Below, piece by piece: positions 33,454-40,664 of a DNA stretch of 64,000 nucleotides. Each line of letters starts with the position of its first letter. Positions within the stretch are counted from its first letter, which is position 1. Below the pieces are notes generated by a model. It was not told the DNA's origin. It made no database searches and was given only the letters and a program-made list of their open reading frames with translations. Source of the DNA: Rhodobacter huangdaonensis (GTDB lineage Bacteria; Pseudomonadota; Alphaproteobacteria; Rhodobacterales; Rhodobacteraceae). A program made the translations under genes and the position numbers. The stretch lies in contig NZ_SAVA01000001.1 in assembly GCF_004022465.1 (NCBI RefSeq), positions 248,001 to 312,000 on the forward strand. Reading direction: 5' to 3'.

Positions 33454-33628
33454 TGCCCGGCAGGAAACACCTTTTCGCTGCTGCGGCTTATCGGCGGCGG
33501 CCGGCGCGACGATGCCGGCCGCCTGCCGTGCGTCGGGCGGTAGGCGCGGCCGCCCCCCTTCGGCCCTTGGCCCGGGCGGGTGCGGCCCGCGTGAACAGCC
33601 CCGCCGCGCCGCGCGGCCCCCGAAACGC

Positions 33629-33654
33629 GACAGGGGGGCCGAAGCCCCCCTGTC
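33629..33654 (-). terminator. UUCG-tetraloop hairpin after the polyamine-type ABC operon
   Basis: A perfect 11-bp stem, GACAGGGGGGC paired with GCCCCCCTGTC, with the loop TTCG as read on the minus strand, 23 bases after the last permease stop. cUUCGg loops are exceptionally stable. The T-run is weak (GCGTTTC), so termination efficiency is uncertain. Confidence 0.7.
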
Positions 33655-33676
33655 TGATCCGGTTCCGAAGGCCCGC

Positions 33677-34636
33677 TCAGCGCGGGCTGAGACCGCGCAG
33701 CCGTTCCGAGCGGCGGCGCAGCAGCTCGACCGTGGCCAGAAGCGCGATCGAGATCACCACGAGGATCGTCGCCACCGCGAGGATCGCCGGCGAGATCTGT
33801 TCGCGGATGCCGTTCCACATCTGCCGCGGGATCGTCTGCTGGTCGTGGTTGGCGATGAAGAGCACCGCGACCACCTCGTCGAAGGAGGTGACGAAGGCGA
33901 AGAGCCCCCCCGACACCACCCCCGGCAGGATGAGCGGCATCACCACCCGGAAGAAGGCCGTGCGCGGGTTCGCGCCGAGCGAGGCCGCCGCCCGCACCAG
34001 CGACTGGTCAAAGCCCGAGAGCGTCGCCGTCACGGTGATGATGACGAAGGGAATGCCAAGCGCGGCATGGGCGAGGATGATGCCGGCATAGGTGCCGGCA
34101 AGCCGCCCCCATTCCATGTGCACCCCGCCCGAGAGGCTGATGATCGGCAGCCACTTGCCCGAGTAGAAGAAGAACATGCCGGTGGCCGAGATGATGATCG
34201 GCACGATCATCGGCGAGATCAGCACCGCGGTGATCTGCTTGCGGAAGGGCATCTCGGGCCGGGTCAGGCCGAGCGCCGCAATGGTGCCGAGCCCGGCCGA
34301 CAGCAGCGTCGCACAGACGCCGATGATGATCGAGTTCTTCGTCACCTGCATCCAGGTCGCGTTGTTCCAGAAGTCCCACCAGAAGGCGGCGCCGCGCTCG
34401 GCCTCGGGGTTCTGCATGCCGAAGGTGATCAGCTTGTCGTACCAGCGCAGCGAATAGCCCGCCGGGTCGAAATGCAGCATCTTCTCGGTGAAGGTGAAGT
34501 AGGGCTCGGCGTTGAAGCTGAGCGGGATCACGATGATGATCGGCGCGATCAGGAACAGCAGGATCAGCGCGCAGATCACCAGATAGGTATAGTGCCACAG
34601 CCTTTCGAGCGGGCTTGCGTAGACGGGAAGCGCCAT
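33677..34636 (-). CDS. Polyamine-type ABC transporter permease (PotC-like)
   Basis: A 319-residue inner-membrane permease of the spermidine/putrescine family. Six hydrophobic segments start with YTYLVICALILLFLIAPIIIV; the EAA loop is seen in LVRAAASLGANPRTAFFRVV. Typical PotC length is about 260, so the protein has a slightly long periplasmic loop and a basic tail (RRRSERLRGLSPR). It lies 13 bases after the first permease gene and ends the four-gene operon (ATPase, binding protein, permease, permease). The ligand could be polyamine or another cation such as opine. Confidence 0.87.
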   Translation of the reverse strand: MALPVYASPLERLWHYTYLVICALILLFLIAPIIIVIPLSFNAEPYFTFTEKMLHFDPAGYSLRWYDKLITFGMQNPEAERGAAFWWDFWNNATWMQVTKNSIIIGVCATLLSAGLGTIAALGLTRPEMPFRKQITAVLISPMIVPIIISATGMFFFYSGKWLPIISLSGGVHMEWGRLAGTYAGIILAHAALGIPFVIITVTATLSGFDQSLVRAAASLGANPRTAFFRVVMPLILPGVVSGGLFAFVTSFDEVVAVLFIANHDQQTIPRQMWNGIREQISPAILAVATILVVISIALLATVELLRRRSERLRGLSPR

Positions 34637-34649
34637 GGGTCCTCTCTCC

Positions 34650-35903
34650 TCAGCCGAGCTTCATCTTGTCGATGCCGACGAGCTTGTCGTAGATCCAGAA
34701 GAAGATCATCACGACGGCCAGCAGCTCGGCGGCGAGCGCCGCGGCCAGCGACCAGTTCAGCGTCTTCTGCATGTGCATCGCGATCATGTTGGAAATCATC
34801 TGCCCGTCGGCGCCACCGACGAGGGCGGGGGTGATGTAGTAGCCCATCGCCAGGATGAAGACCAAAAGCCCCCCTGCCCCGATGCCGGGCAGCGTCTGCG
34901 GCAGGTAGATCCGGCGGAACGCCGTCCAGGAGGTGGCGCCCAGTGAGCGCGCCGCACGCACATAGGAGGGCGGGATCGTCTTCATCACCGAATAGAGCGG
35001 CAGGATGGTGAAGGGCAGCAGGATGTGGGTCATCGCCACGATCGTGCCGGTCTCGTTGTACATCATCTGGATGCGGTGGTCGTCGCGCACGAGGCCGAGC
35101 CAGACCAGCAGGTCGTTCACCACGCCCTGGCTTTGCAGCAGCACCATCCAGGCGGTGGTGCGCACCAGCAGCGAGGTCCAGAACGGCAGCAGCACCAGGA
35201 TCATCAGCAGCATCGCCTTGCGCATCGGCAGCGCCGAGAGCAGGAAGGCGATCGGGAAGCCCAGAAGCAGACACAGCGCGGTGATCTCGAGCGACAGCAT
35301 CAGCGTGCGGCCCATCAGCTTCTTGTAGATCGCCTGGCCCTCGGCCACCGGCACGATCTTGCCGCTCTCGTCACGGGTCAGGTCGTTCGCGGCGAGGTAG
35401 AAGTCGAGGGTGAACGGGCTCGAGGCCGAGCGCATCGCGCGCCAGACGTTCGGGTTGTCCCATTTCTTCTCGACCTGCAGGATCGCCGCCTTGAACGGCG
35501 GCTGGAACTTGTCGGCGCCGCGGGCGGTGCCGGTGAACATCGAGCGGGTGCCCGAGACGTCATAGTTGATCCGCGTGCCCGCCTCGCCGGCGCTGCGGTT
35601 CTTCTTCATCAGCGCAAGGTCGGCGGCGAGCGCGGCATAGGCGCTCTCGTCGATCTCCGAGCCTTCGGGATGGGTCGAGAACCACTCGACCAGCGCCGGG
35701 GCGTTCTTGCTGAAGGTGTCGTTGTAGAACGACTGGAACAGCATCTGCCCGATCGGCACGATGAAGGAGATCAGGATGAACAGAAAGAGCGGCGCGACAA
35801 GCAGGAAGGCGCGGCGGCGGCGCACGGCAAGCGAGGCGGCAAGCGCAGCCTTGAGCGGCTTGCCGTCCGCGGTGGTAATCAATTGGGAGGTTGCGTCGGT
35901 CAT
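34650..35903 (-). CDS. Polyamine-type ABC transporter permease (PotB-like), long form
   Basis: A 417-residue permease. TM1 (FLLVAPLFLFILISFIVPIG) is followed by a periplasmic insert of about 130 residues (roughly 65-195) before the core TMs, and then an EAA loop at VRAARSLGATSWTAFRRIY. PotB is normally about 290 residues, so the insert is a distinctive addition seen in alphaproteobacterial opine/putrescine-type systems. The ATG at 35903 (MTDATSQ) is preferred to one 33 bases upstream. It follows the binding-protein gene by 107 bases and precedes the partner permease. Confidence 0.86.
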   Translation of the reverse strand: MTDATSQLITTADGKPLKAALAASLAVRRRRAFLLVAPLFLFILISFIVPIGQMLFQSFYNDTFSKNAPALVEWFSTHPEGSEIDESAYAALAADLALMKKNRSAGEAGTRINYDVSGTRSMFTGTARGADKFQPPFKAAILQVEKKWDNPNVWRAMRSASSPFTLDFYLAANDLTRDESGKIVPVAEGQAIYKKLMGRTLMLSLEITALCLLLGFPIAFLLSALPMRKAMLLMILVLLPFWTSLLVRTTAWMVLLQSQGVVNDLLVWLGLVRDDHRIQMMYNETGTIVAMTHILLPFTILPLYSVMKTIPPSYVRAARSLGATSWTAFRRIYLPQTLPGIGAGGLLVFILAMGYYITPALVGGADGQMISNMIAMHMQKTLNWSLAAALAAELLAVVMIFFWIYDKLVGIDKMKLG

Positions 35904-36010
35904 TCGGTTCCCCTTCGGAAGGCGCGTCGGGGCCACCGCGGCGAAGGCGGCGGCGCGGGGGAGAGGGAGGACAGGGAAGCCCCGTCCTCCGCAGTCTGAA
36001 GGTCAGACGA

Positions 36011-37084
36011 TCAGCTGGCGAGCCAGGCGTTGAACTTCTCGGCCAGTTCCGCATCGTGATCGGCCCAGAAGGTCGGGTCGGTCCAGATCGGGTTCTTCAT
36101 GTTTTCCGGGTTGGTCGGCATGTAGGGCGCCATCTCGGTCTTGCCGTCCTTGTACATGCCGATCAGCGCGTTCGACGATTTCCGGGCCGGGCCGTAGGCG
36201 ATGTATTTCGCCTGGTCAGCGAGGCGCTGGGTGTCGGTCGAGAAGGCGAGGAACTTCATCGCGTCTTCCAGATGCGGCGCACCCTTCGGGATCACCCAGA
36301 GGTCGTAGTCCATGTATTCGCCGTCCCAGATCGTGCCGAAGGGCTTGCCCTCGCCCACTTCGGCGGCGAAGAAGCGGCCGTTATAGCCGGTGGTCATCAC
36401 CACTTCGCCATCGGCGAGCAGCTGCGGCGGCTGCGCGCCGGCTTCCCACCACACGATGTCCTTCTTGATGCTGTCGAGCTTCTTGAAGGCGCGCGCCACG
36501 CCCTCGTCGGTGCCGAGCACCTCATAGACCTGGTCAGGGGCGACGCCATCGGCGACGAGCGCCATTTCCATCGTGCGCTTGGCGGTCTTCAGCAGGCCGC
36601 GCTTGCCCGGGTATTTGGTGGTGTCGAAGAAGTCGGCCAGCGTCGAGGGCTCGTTGCCTTCGAACTTGGTCTTGTCATAGGCGACGACCGTGCCCCAGAC
36701 GATGTTCGCGACGGCGCAGTCCTGGATCGCGCCCGGCACGAAGTCCTCGGTCGCCGGGGTGCCATCGGGCGCGGGCGGCAGGATCGCCGGGTCGATCGGC
36801 TCGAGCAGGCCCTCGTCGCACATGCGGATCGCGTCGGAGAGCTCGACGTCGGAGAGGTCGATCGAGACGTTGCCGGCCTCGGTCTGCGCCTTCACCGGGG
36901 TCGCCGGATTGTCGGCGTCGATCGAGTTGATCTTGATGCCGGTCATCTCGGTGAAGGGCTTGTGATAGGCCTCGACCTGCGAAACGGTGTAGGACCCGCC
37001 CCAGGAGACGATGTTGAGCTCCTGCGCCGAGGCGGCATAGCCCGTCGCCACCAGCGCGGTGGTGAGGATCAAAAGTTTCTTCAT
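36011..37084 (-). CDS. Polyamine-type periplasmic substrate-binding protein (PotD-like)
   Basis: A 357-residue solute-binding protein of family 1/PotD type. The signal peptide (MKKLLILTTALVATGYAASA, cleavage before QELN) is followed by LNIVSWGGSYTVSQ, typical of the PotD family. VVMTTGYNGRFFAAE and GAPHLEDAMKFLAF are second-lobe features of this family. Length is normal. A 20-bp tandem repeat lies in its leader (37096-37135). Probably captures spermidine, putrescine or a related cationic compound for the two permeases downstream. Confidence 0.87.
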   Translation of the reverse strand: MKKLLILTTALVATGYAASAQELNIVSWGGSYTVSQVEAYHKPFTEMTGIKINSIDADNPATPVKAQTEAGNVSIDLSDVELSDAIRMCDEGLLEPIDPAILPPAPDGTPATEDFVPGAIQDCAVANIVWGTVVAYDKTKFEGNEPSTLADFFDTTKYPGKRGLLKTAKRTMEMALVADGVAPDQVYEVLGTDEGVARAFKKLDSIKKDIVWWEAGAQPPQLLADGEVVMTTGYNGRFFAAEVGEGKPFGTIWDGEYMDYDLWVIPKGAPHLEDAMKFLAFSTDTQRLADQAKYIAYGPARKSSNALIGMYKDGKTEMAPYMPTNPENMKNPIWTDPTFWADHDAELAEKFNAWLAS

Positions 37085-37095
37085 GGTTTACTCCC

Positions 37096-37135
37096 CTGTT
37101 GGTCTTGTCTGACTTCTGTTGGTCTTGTCTGACTT
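37096..37135. repeat. 20-bp exact tandem repeat in the binding-protein leader
   Basis: Two contiguous identical 20-base units (37096-37115, 37116-37135) occupy the space between the ATPase and binding-protein genes, right before the ribosome-binding region of the latter. It can change spacing or mRNA structure by slippage; it may tune the large excess of binding protein needed over ATPase. Confidence 0.9.
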
Positions 37136-37192
37136 GTCGTCATTTCTGTCGGCGCGACGGTTCCGCCGCCCGCGTTTTTGAGCGGCGCCCGC

Positions 37193-38296
37193 TCACATCG
37201 GGTCGAGGGCGCGCGCGTCCTGCGGATGCCAGCCGATCTTCAGCTTCTCGCCCGGGTGCAGGCGGGTCTGGCCGAGGGTGTTGCGCGACTTCATCACGAA
37301 GTCGTCGATCCCGGCGACCCGCATCCGGGTGCGGAAGATGTCGCCCATGTAGATCACCTCGAGCACCTCGGCGTCGATCATGTGCGCGCCCGGCGGCATC
37401 ATCTCGGGCTTGAACTCGATGCGCTCAGGGCGGATCGAGACCAGCGTGTCCTGGCCGACATGGCGGATGTTGACGGGCGTCGCGCTGATCAGCTCGCCGG
37501 TCTGGAGCCGAACCGTGCAGGTTTCCTCATCGAGGCTCTCGACGGTGCCGGGCAGCTTGTTGTTCTCGCCGATGAACTGGGCGACGAAGCTGTTCTTCGG
37601 CCGCTCGTAAAGCTCGTCCGGCGGGGCAAGCTGCTGGATCCGGCCGTCGTTGAACACCGCGACGCGGTCCGACATCGTCAGCGCCTCTCCCTGGTCGTGG
37701 GTGACATAGACCACGGTGATGCCAAGCCGCTCGTGCAGCGCCTTGATCTCGAACTGCATGTGCTCGCGCAGCTGCTTGTCGAGGGCGCCGAGCGGTTCGT
37801 CCATCAGCACCAGCTCGGGGTCGAAGACCAGGGCCCGGGCGAGCGCGATGCGCTGCTGCTGGCCGCCCGACATCTGTGCGGGGCGACGGTTGGCGAACTT
37901 GCCCATCTGCACCATGTCGAGGGCGCGCGTCACTTTCGCCTCGCGCTCGGACTTGGCCATGCCCCGCACCTCGAGCGGAAAGGCCAGGTTCTCGGCCACC
38001 GTCATATGCGGGAAAAGCGCGTAGTTCTGGAACACCATGCCGATCCCGCGCTTGTGCGGCGGAAGGTGGTTGATGTTCGTCCCGCCAAGGCGTATCTCGC
38101 CGTGCGTGGCGGTTTCGAATCCCGCCAGCATCATCAGGCAGGTTGTCTTGCCCGAGCCGGACGGGCCGAGCATGGTCAGGAATTCGCCCTTGCCGATCGA
38201 GAGGTTGAGGTCCTTCACCACCAGAGTTTCGCCGTCATAGCTCTTCTGGACGTGATCGAATACGACGAAACCTTCGTCGGTCGTTGCAGTCGTCAA
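37193..38296 (-). CDS. Polyamine-type ABC transporter ATP-binding protein (PotA-like), TTG start
   Basis: A 367-residue ATPase. Walker A is LGPSGSGKTT, the signature is MSGGQQQRIALARAL, Walker B is ELVLMDEPLGALD, and a C-terminal TOBE domain (about 270-367) completes the PotA plan. No ATG fits: the TTG at 38296 has GGGGAG seven bases upstream and follows a good promoter (38348-38375), whereas the more upstream TTG at 38356 falls inside that promoter. It is the first gene of the four-gene importer operon. Confidence 0.9.
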   Translation of the reverse strand: MTTATTDEGFVVFDHVQKSYDGETLVVKDLNLSIGKGEFLTMLGPSGSGKTTCLMMLAGFETATHGEIRLGGTNINHLPPHKRGIGMVFQNYALFPHMTVAENLAFPLEVRGMAKSEREAKVTRALDMVQMGKFANRRPAQMSGGQQQRIALARALVFDPELVLMDEPLGALDKQLREHMQFEIKALHERLGITVVYVTHDQGEALTMSDRVAVFNDGRIQQLAPPDELYERPKNSFVAQFIGENNKLPGTVESLDEETCTVRLQTGELISATPVNIRHVGQDTLVSIRPERIEFKPEMMPPGAHMIDAEVLEVIYMGDIFRTRMRVAGIDDFVMKSRNTLGQTRLHPGEKLKIGWHPQDARALDPM

Positions 38297-38347
38297 ATTC
38301 GGGCTCCCCTGTCGTTTTTTGTGGTTCGTTTGCTCCCGTGGGGGAAA

Positions 38348-38375
38348 CTTAAACAAGCGCGCATCAGGAATTCAA
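38348..38375 (-). promoter_or_regulatory. Candidate promoter of the polyamine-type ABC operon
   Basis: On the minus strand TTGAAT and TTTAAG are separated by 16 bases, a plausible sigma-70 pair, about 50 bases upstream of the TTG start of the ATPase gene. The -10 is weak relative to TATAAT. Position supports the TTG at 38296. Confidence 0.4.
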
Positions 38376-38706
38376 CAAGGAAAACCCGTTACGACGAAAT
38401 GGGGCCGAAGCGGACCGATCGTCGTCACGGAACCGTCAGAAAGCGTCGCCCTGGGCGCGAAGCGCGACCTGCCCTCTGCGTCAGACTGTCCATTTTCAAG
38501 GCAGTGCAACAACGCGTCCCGCACCGCACGCAGACGCGGCGTCAGCCAGGGGCGGCCGTCGCGGCTCGAATCGCACCGCAGGACGGCACCGCCCGCACCC
38601 GGCCGGCGAATCGCGGCCCGGGGCACGCGCGTTCATCAATGTCTGGAAACAGGTGCGGGCCGCCCCGCGCCGCCCGCACGGGCGCGCAGGGCAGCGCTCC
38701 GCAGGC
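38376..38706. other. Intergenic region after the GatB/YqeY gene
   Basis: About 330 bases without a convincing gene. It holds a GC-rich hairpin (GTGCGGGC ... GCCCGCAC, 38653-38679) just after the GatB/YqeY stop, which may help end that transcript; its T-run is poor. Confidence 0.3.
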
Positions 38707-39165
38707 TCAGCCGAGCCGGGTCTTCACCATCGGGCCGACGGCACCAAAGTCCATCTGCCCGGTGTATTTCGTCTTCAGCTCGGCCATCACGCGGCCCATG
38801 TCGCGGATCGAGCTGGCGCCGACCTTGGCGATCGCCGCGTCGATCGCGGCCGTCGTCTCGTCGGCGGTCAGCTGCCGCGGCAGGAACTCCTCGATCACCT
38901 TGACCTCGGCGAGTTCCTTCTCGGCCAGCTCGAGCCGGCCGCCCTCTTCATAGGCGCGCGCCGATTCCTGGCGCTGCTTCACCATCTTGCCAAGGATGCC
39001 CAGCACCTCGGGATCGCCGATCGACACCGCCTCGCCCTCGGTCCGCATCGCGATCTCGCGATCCTTGATCGCGGCATTGATCAGCCGCAGCGTCGAGAGA
39101 CGGGCAGCATCCTTTGCCTTCATCGCCTCTTTCAAAGCCGCGGAAAGCCGCTCGCGCATCTGCAT
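38707..39165 (-). CDS. GatB/YqeY-domain protein
   Basis: A 152-residue cytosolic helical protein of the YqeY family, related to the C-terminal tail domain of GatB that interacts with tRNA. Landmarks are MQMRERLSAALKEAMKAKDA and STLRLINAAIKDREI at the N-terminus and FLPRQLTADE plus DMGRVMAELK later. Length is typical. The ATG at 39165 starts the family alignment; earlier codons are rejected. Divergent from carA, a common alphaproteobacterial arrangement. Biochemical role not settled. Confidence 0.92.
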   Translation of the reverse strand: MQMRERLSAALKEAMKAKDAARLSTLRLINAAIKDREIAMRTEGEAVSIGDPEVLGILGKMVKQRQESARAYEEGGRLELAEKELAEVKVIEEFLPRQLTADETTAAIDAAIAKVGASSIRDMGRVMAELKTKYTGQMDFGAVGPMVKTRLG

Positions 39166-39274
39166 CACGTTATCCCCATCTGGATCAAGGGGCTCAGGAT
39201 ACCCCCGCAGGAGCCCCAGCGCAAGCAATGCAAGTTATTGATTTTAAATGAAAACATCTTTTGCCGTAAGGGCC

Positions 39275-39303
39275 TTGACCCGGCTGTTCTCCCCCCGTAG
39301 GTT
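39275..39303 (+). promoter_or_regulatory. Candidate sigma-70 promoter of carA
   Basis: TTGACC (39275-39280) and TAGGTT (39298-39303) are spaced by 17 bases. The predicted start site lies about 20 bases before the GGGGAG ribosome-binding site and ATG of carA. The -35 is strong, the -10 moderate. Confidence 0.55.
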
Positions 39304-39333
39304 CCAGCAGATTTTGCCCCGGGGAGTCGCACC

Positions 39334-40500
39334 ATGCCTGCCAGTCACCAGTCATCGGAAAAGCCCACCGCGCTGATCGCGCTGGCAGACGGCCAGCTGT
39401 TCTACGGCAAGGGCTTCGGCGCCACCGGCGTCACCGTCGCCGAGCTGGTGTTCAACACCGCGATGACCGGCTATCAGGAGATCATGACCGACCCGAGCTA
39501 TGCCGGTCAGGTCGTCACCTTCACCTTCCCCCATATCGGCAACGTCGGCGTCAACGCCGAGGATGACGAGACCGCCGAGCCGGTCGCCGCCGGCCTCGTG
39601 GTGAAATGGGACCCGACCGATCCCTCGAACTGGCGCGCCACCGACGACCTCGTCGACTGGCTGGTGAAGAAGGGCCGGATCGGCGTCGGCGGCGTCGACA
39701 CCCGCCGCCTGACCCGCGCGATCCGCCAGCAGGGCGCGCCGCATGTCGCCATCGCCCACGATCCCGAAGGCAACTTCGACATCGAGGCGCTGGTGAAGAA
39801 GGCGCGCGAGTGGAAGGGCCTTGTCGGCCTCGACCTCGCCAAGGATGTGACCTGCGCGCAAAGCTACAGCTGGGATGAAAAGCGGTGGGCCTGGCCCGAG
39901 GGCTACAGCCGCCGCGAGGGCCCGGGCCTGAAGGTCGTCGCGATCGACTATGGCGCCAAGCGCAACATCCTGCGCTGCCTCGCCTCGGCCGGCTGCGAGG
40001 TCACCGTTCTGCCCGCCTCGGCCACCGCCGAGGAGGTGCTGGCGCTGAACCCCGAGGGTGTGTTCCTGTCGAACGGCCCGGGCGACCCGGCCGCGACCGG
40101 CGCCTATGCCGTGCCGATGATCAAGGGCATCCTGGACACCGAGCTGCCGCTCTTCGGCATCTGCCTCGGCCACCAGATGCTCGCCCTCGCGCTTGGTGCG
40201 AAGACGATCAAGATGAACCACGGCCACCACGGCGCCAACCACCCGGTCAAGGACCTGACCACCGGCAAGGTCGAGATCACCTCGATGAACCACGGCTTCA
40301 CCGTCGATGCGCAGACCCTGCCGAAGGGCGTGCAGGAGACCCATGTCTCGCTCTTCGACGGCTCGAACTGCGGCATCGCGATGGAGGGGCGGCCGGTGTT
40401 CTCGGTGCAGTATCACCCCGAGGCGAGCCCCGGCCCGCAGGACAGCTATTACCTCTTCGAGCGCTTCGCCGAGGCGATGCGCGCCCGCCGCGCCGGCTGA
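39334..40500 (+). CDS. carA: Carbamoyl-phosphate synthase small subunit
   Basis: A 388-residue glutaminase subunit that supplies ammonia to CarB for carbamoyl phosphate in arginine and pyrimidine synthesis. The N-terminal half has the CPSase small-chain fold (ADGQLFYGKGFGATG, NTAMTGYQEI). The class I amidotransferase site has the nucleophile Cys in FGICLGHQMLALA and the His-Glu pair in QYHPEASPGP. Length normal. ATG at 39334 behind GGGGAG. It stands alone, followed by a terminator at 40525. Confidence 0.96.
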   Translation: MPASHQSSEKPTALIALADGQLFYGKGFGATGVTVAELVFNTAMTGYQEIMTDPSYAGQVVTFTFPHIGNVGVNAEDDETAEPVAAGLVVKWDPTDPSNWRATDDLVDWLVKKGRIGVGGVDTRRLTRAIRQQGAPHVAIAHDPEGNFDIEALVKKAREWKGLVGLDLAKDVTCAQSYSWDEKRWAWPEGYSRREGPGLKVVAIDYGAKRNILRCLASAGCEVTVLPASATAEEVLALNPEGVFLSNGPGDPAATGAYAVPMIKGILDTELPLFGICLGHQMLALALGAKTIKMNHGHHGANHPVKDLTTGKVEITSMNHGFTVDAQTLPKGVQETHVSLFDGSNCGIAMEGRPVFSVQYHPEASPGPQDSYYLFERFAEAMRARRAG

Positions 40501-40524
40501 GCGCGGCACAGACAGGACCTTCGG

Positions 40525-40557
40525 GGGGCGGCTTCGGGACACCGGGCCGCCCCTTTT
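40525..40557 (+). terminator. Rho-independent terminator after carA
   Basis: GGGGCGGC (40525-40532) pairs with GCCGCCCC (40546-40553), followed at once by TTTT. An 8-bp GC stem, 25 bases after the carA stop. Confidence 0.7.
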
Positions 40558-40664
40558 CCGTCTCCCCCTCCCCGCCGGCACACCGGGCGGCGGGACAAGA
40601 TTAACGCGACGTTAATCCGACTCGGGAATGCTGTTCCGCGCAACACCAGCGCAGCGAGGGCGGC

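Larger units (their letters stand above)
33277..33676. other. 400-bp non-coding region with one short candidate ORF
   Basis: Between the response regulator and the converging permease gene I see the palindrome at its left edge, a 28-codon frame at 33367-33453, and the UUCG terminator near its right edge. Nothing else is recognisable. Confidence 0.4.

Noticed and set aside
38653..38679. GC-rich hairpin after the GatB/YqeY gene
   Set aside because: No clear T-run on the minus strand; noted in the region entry but not called as a terminator.
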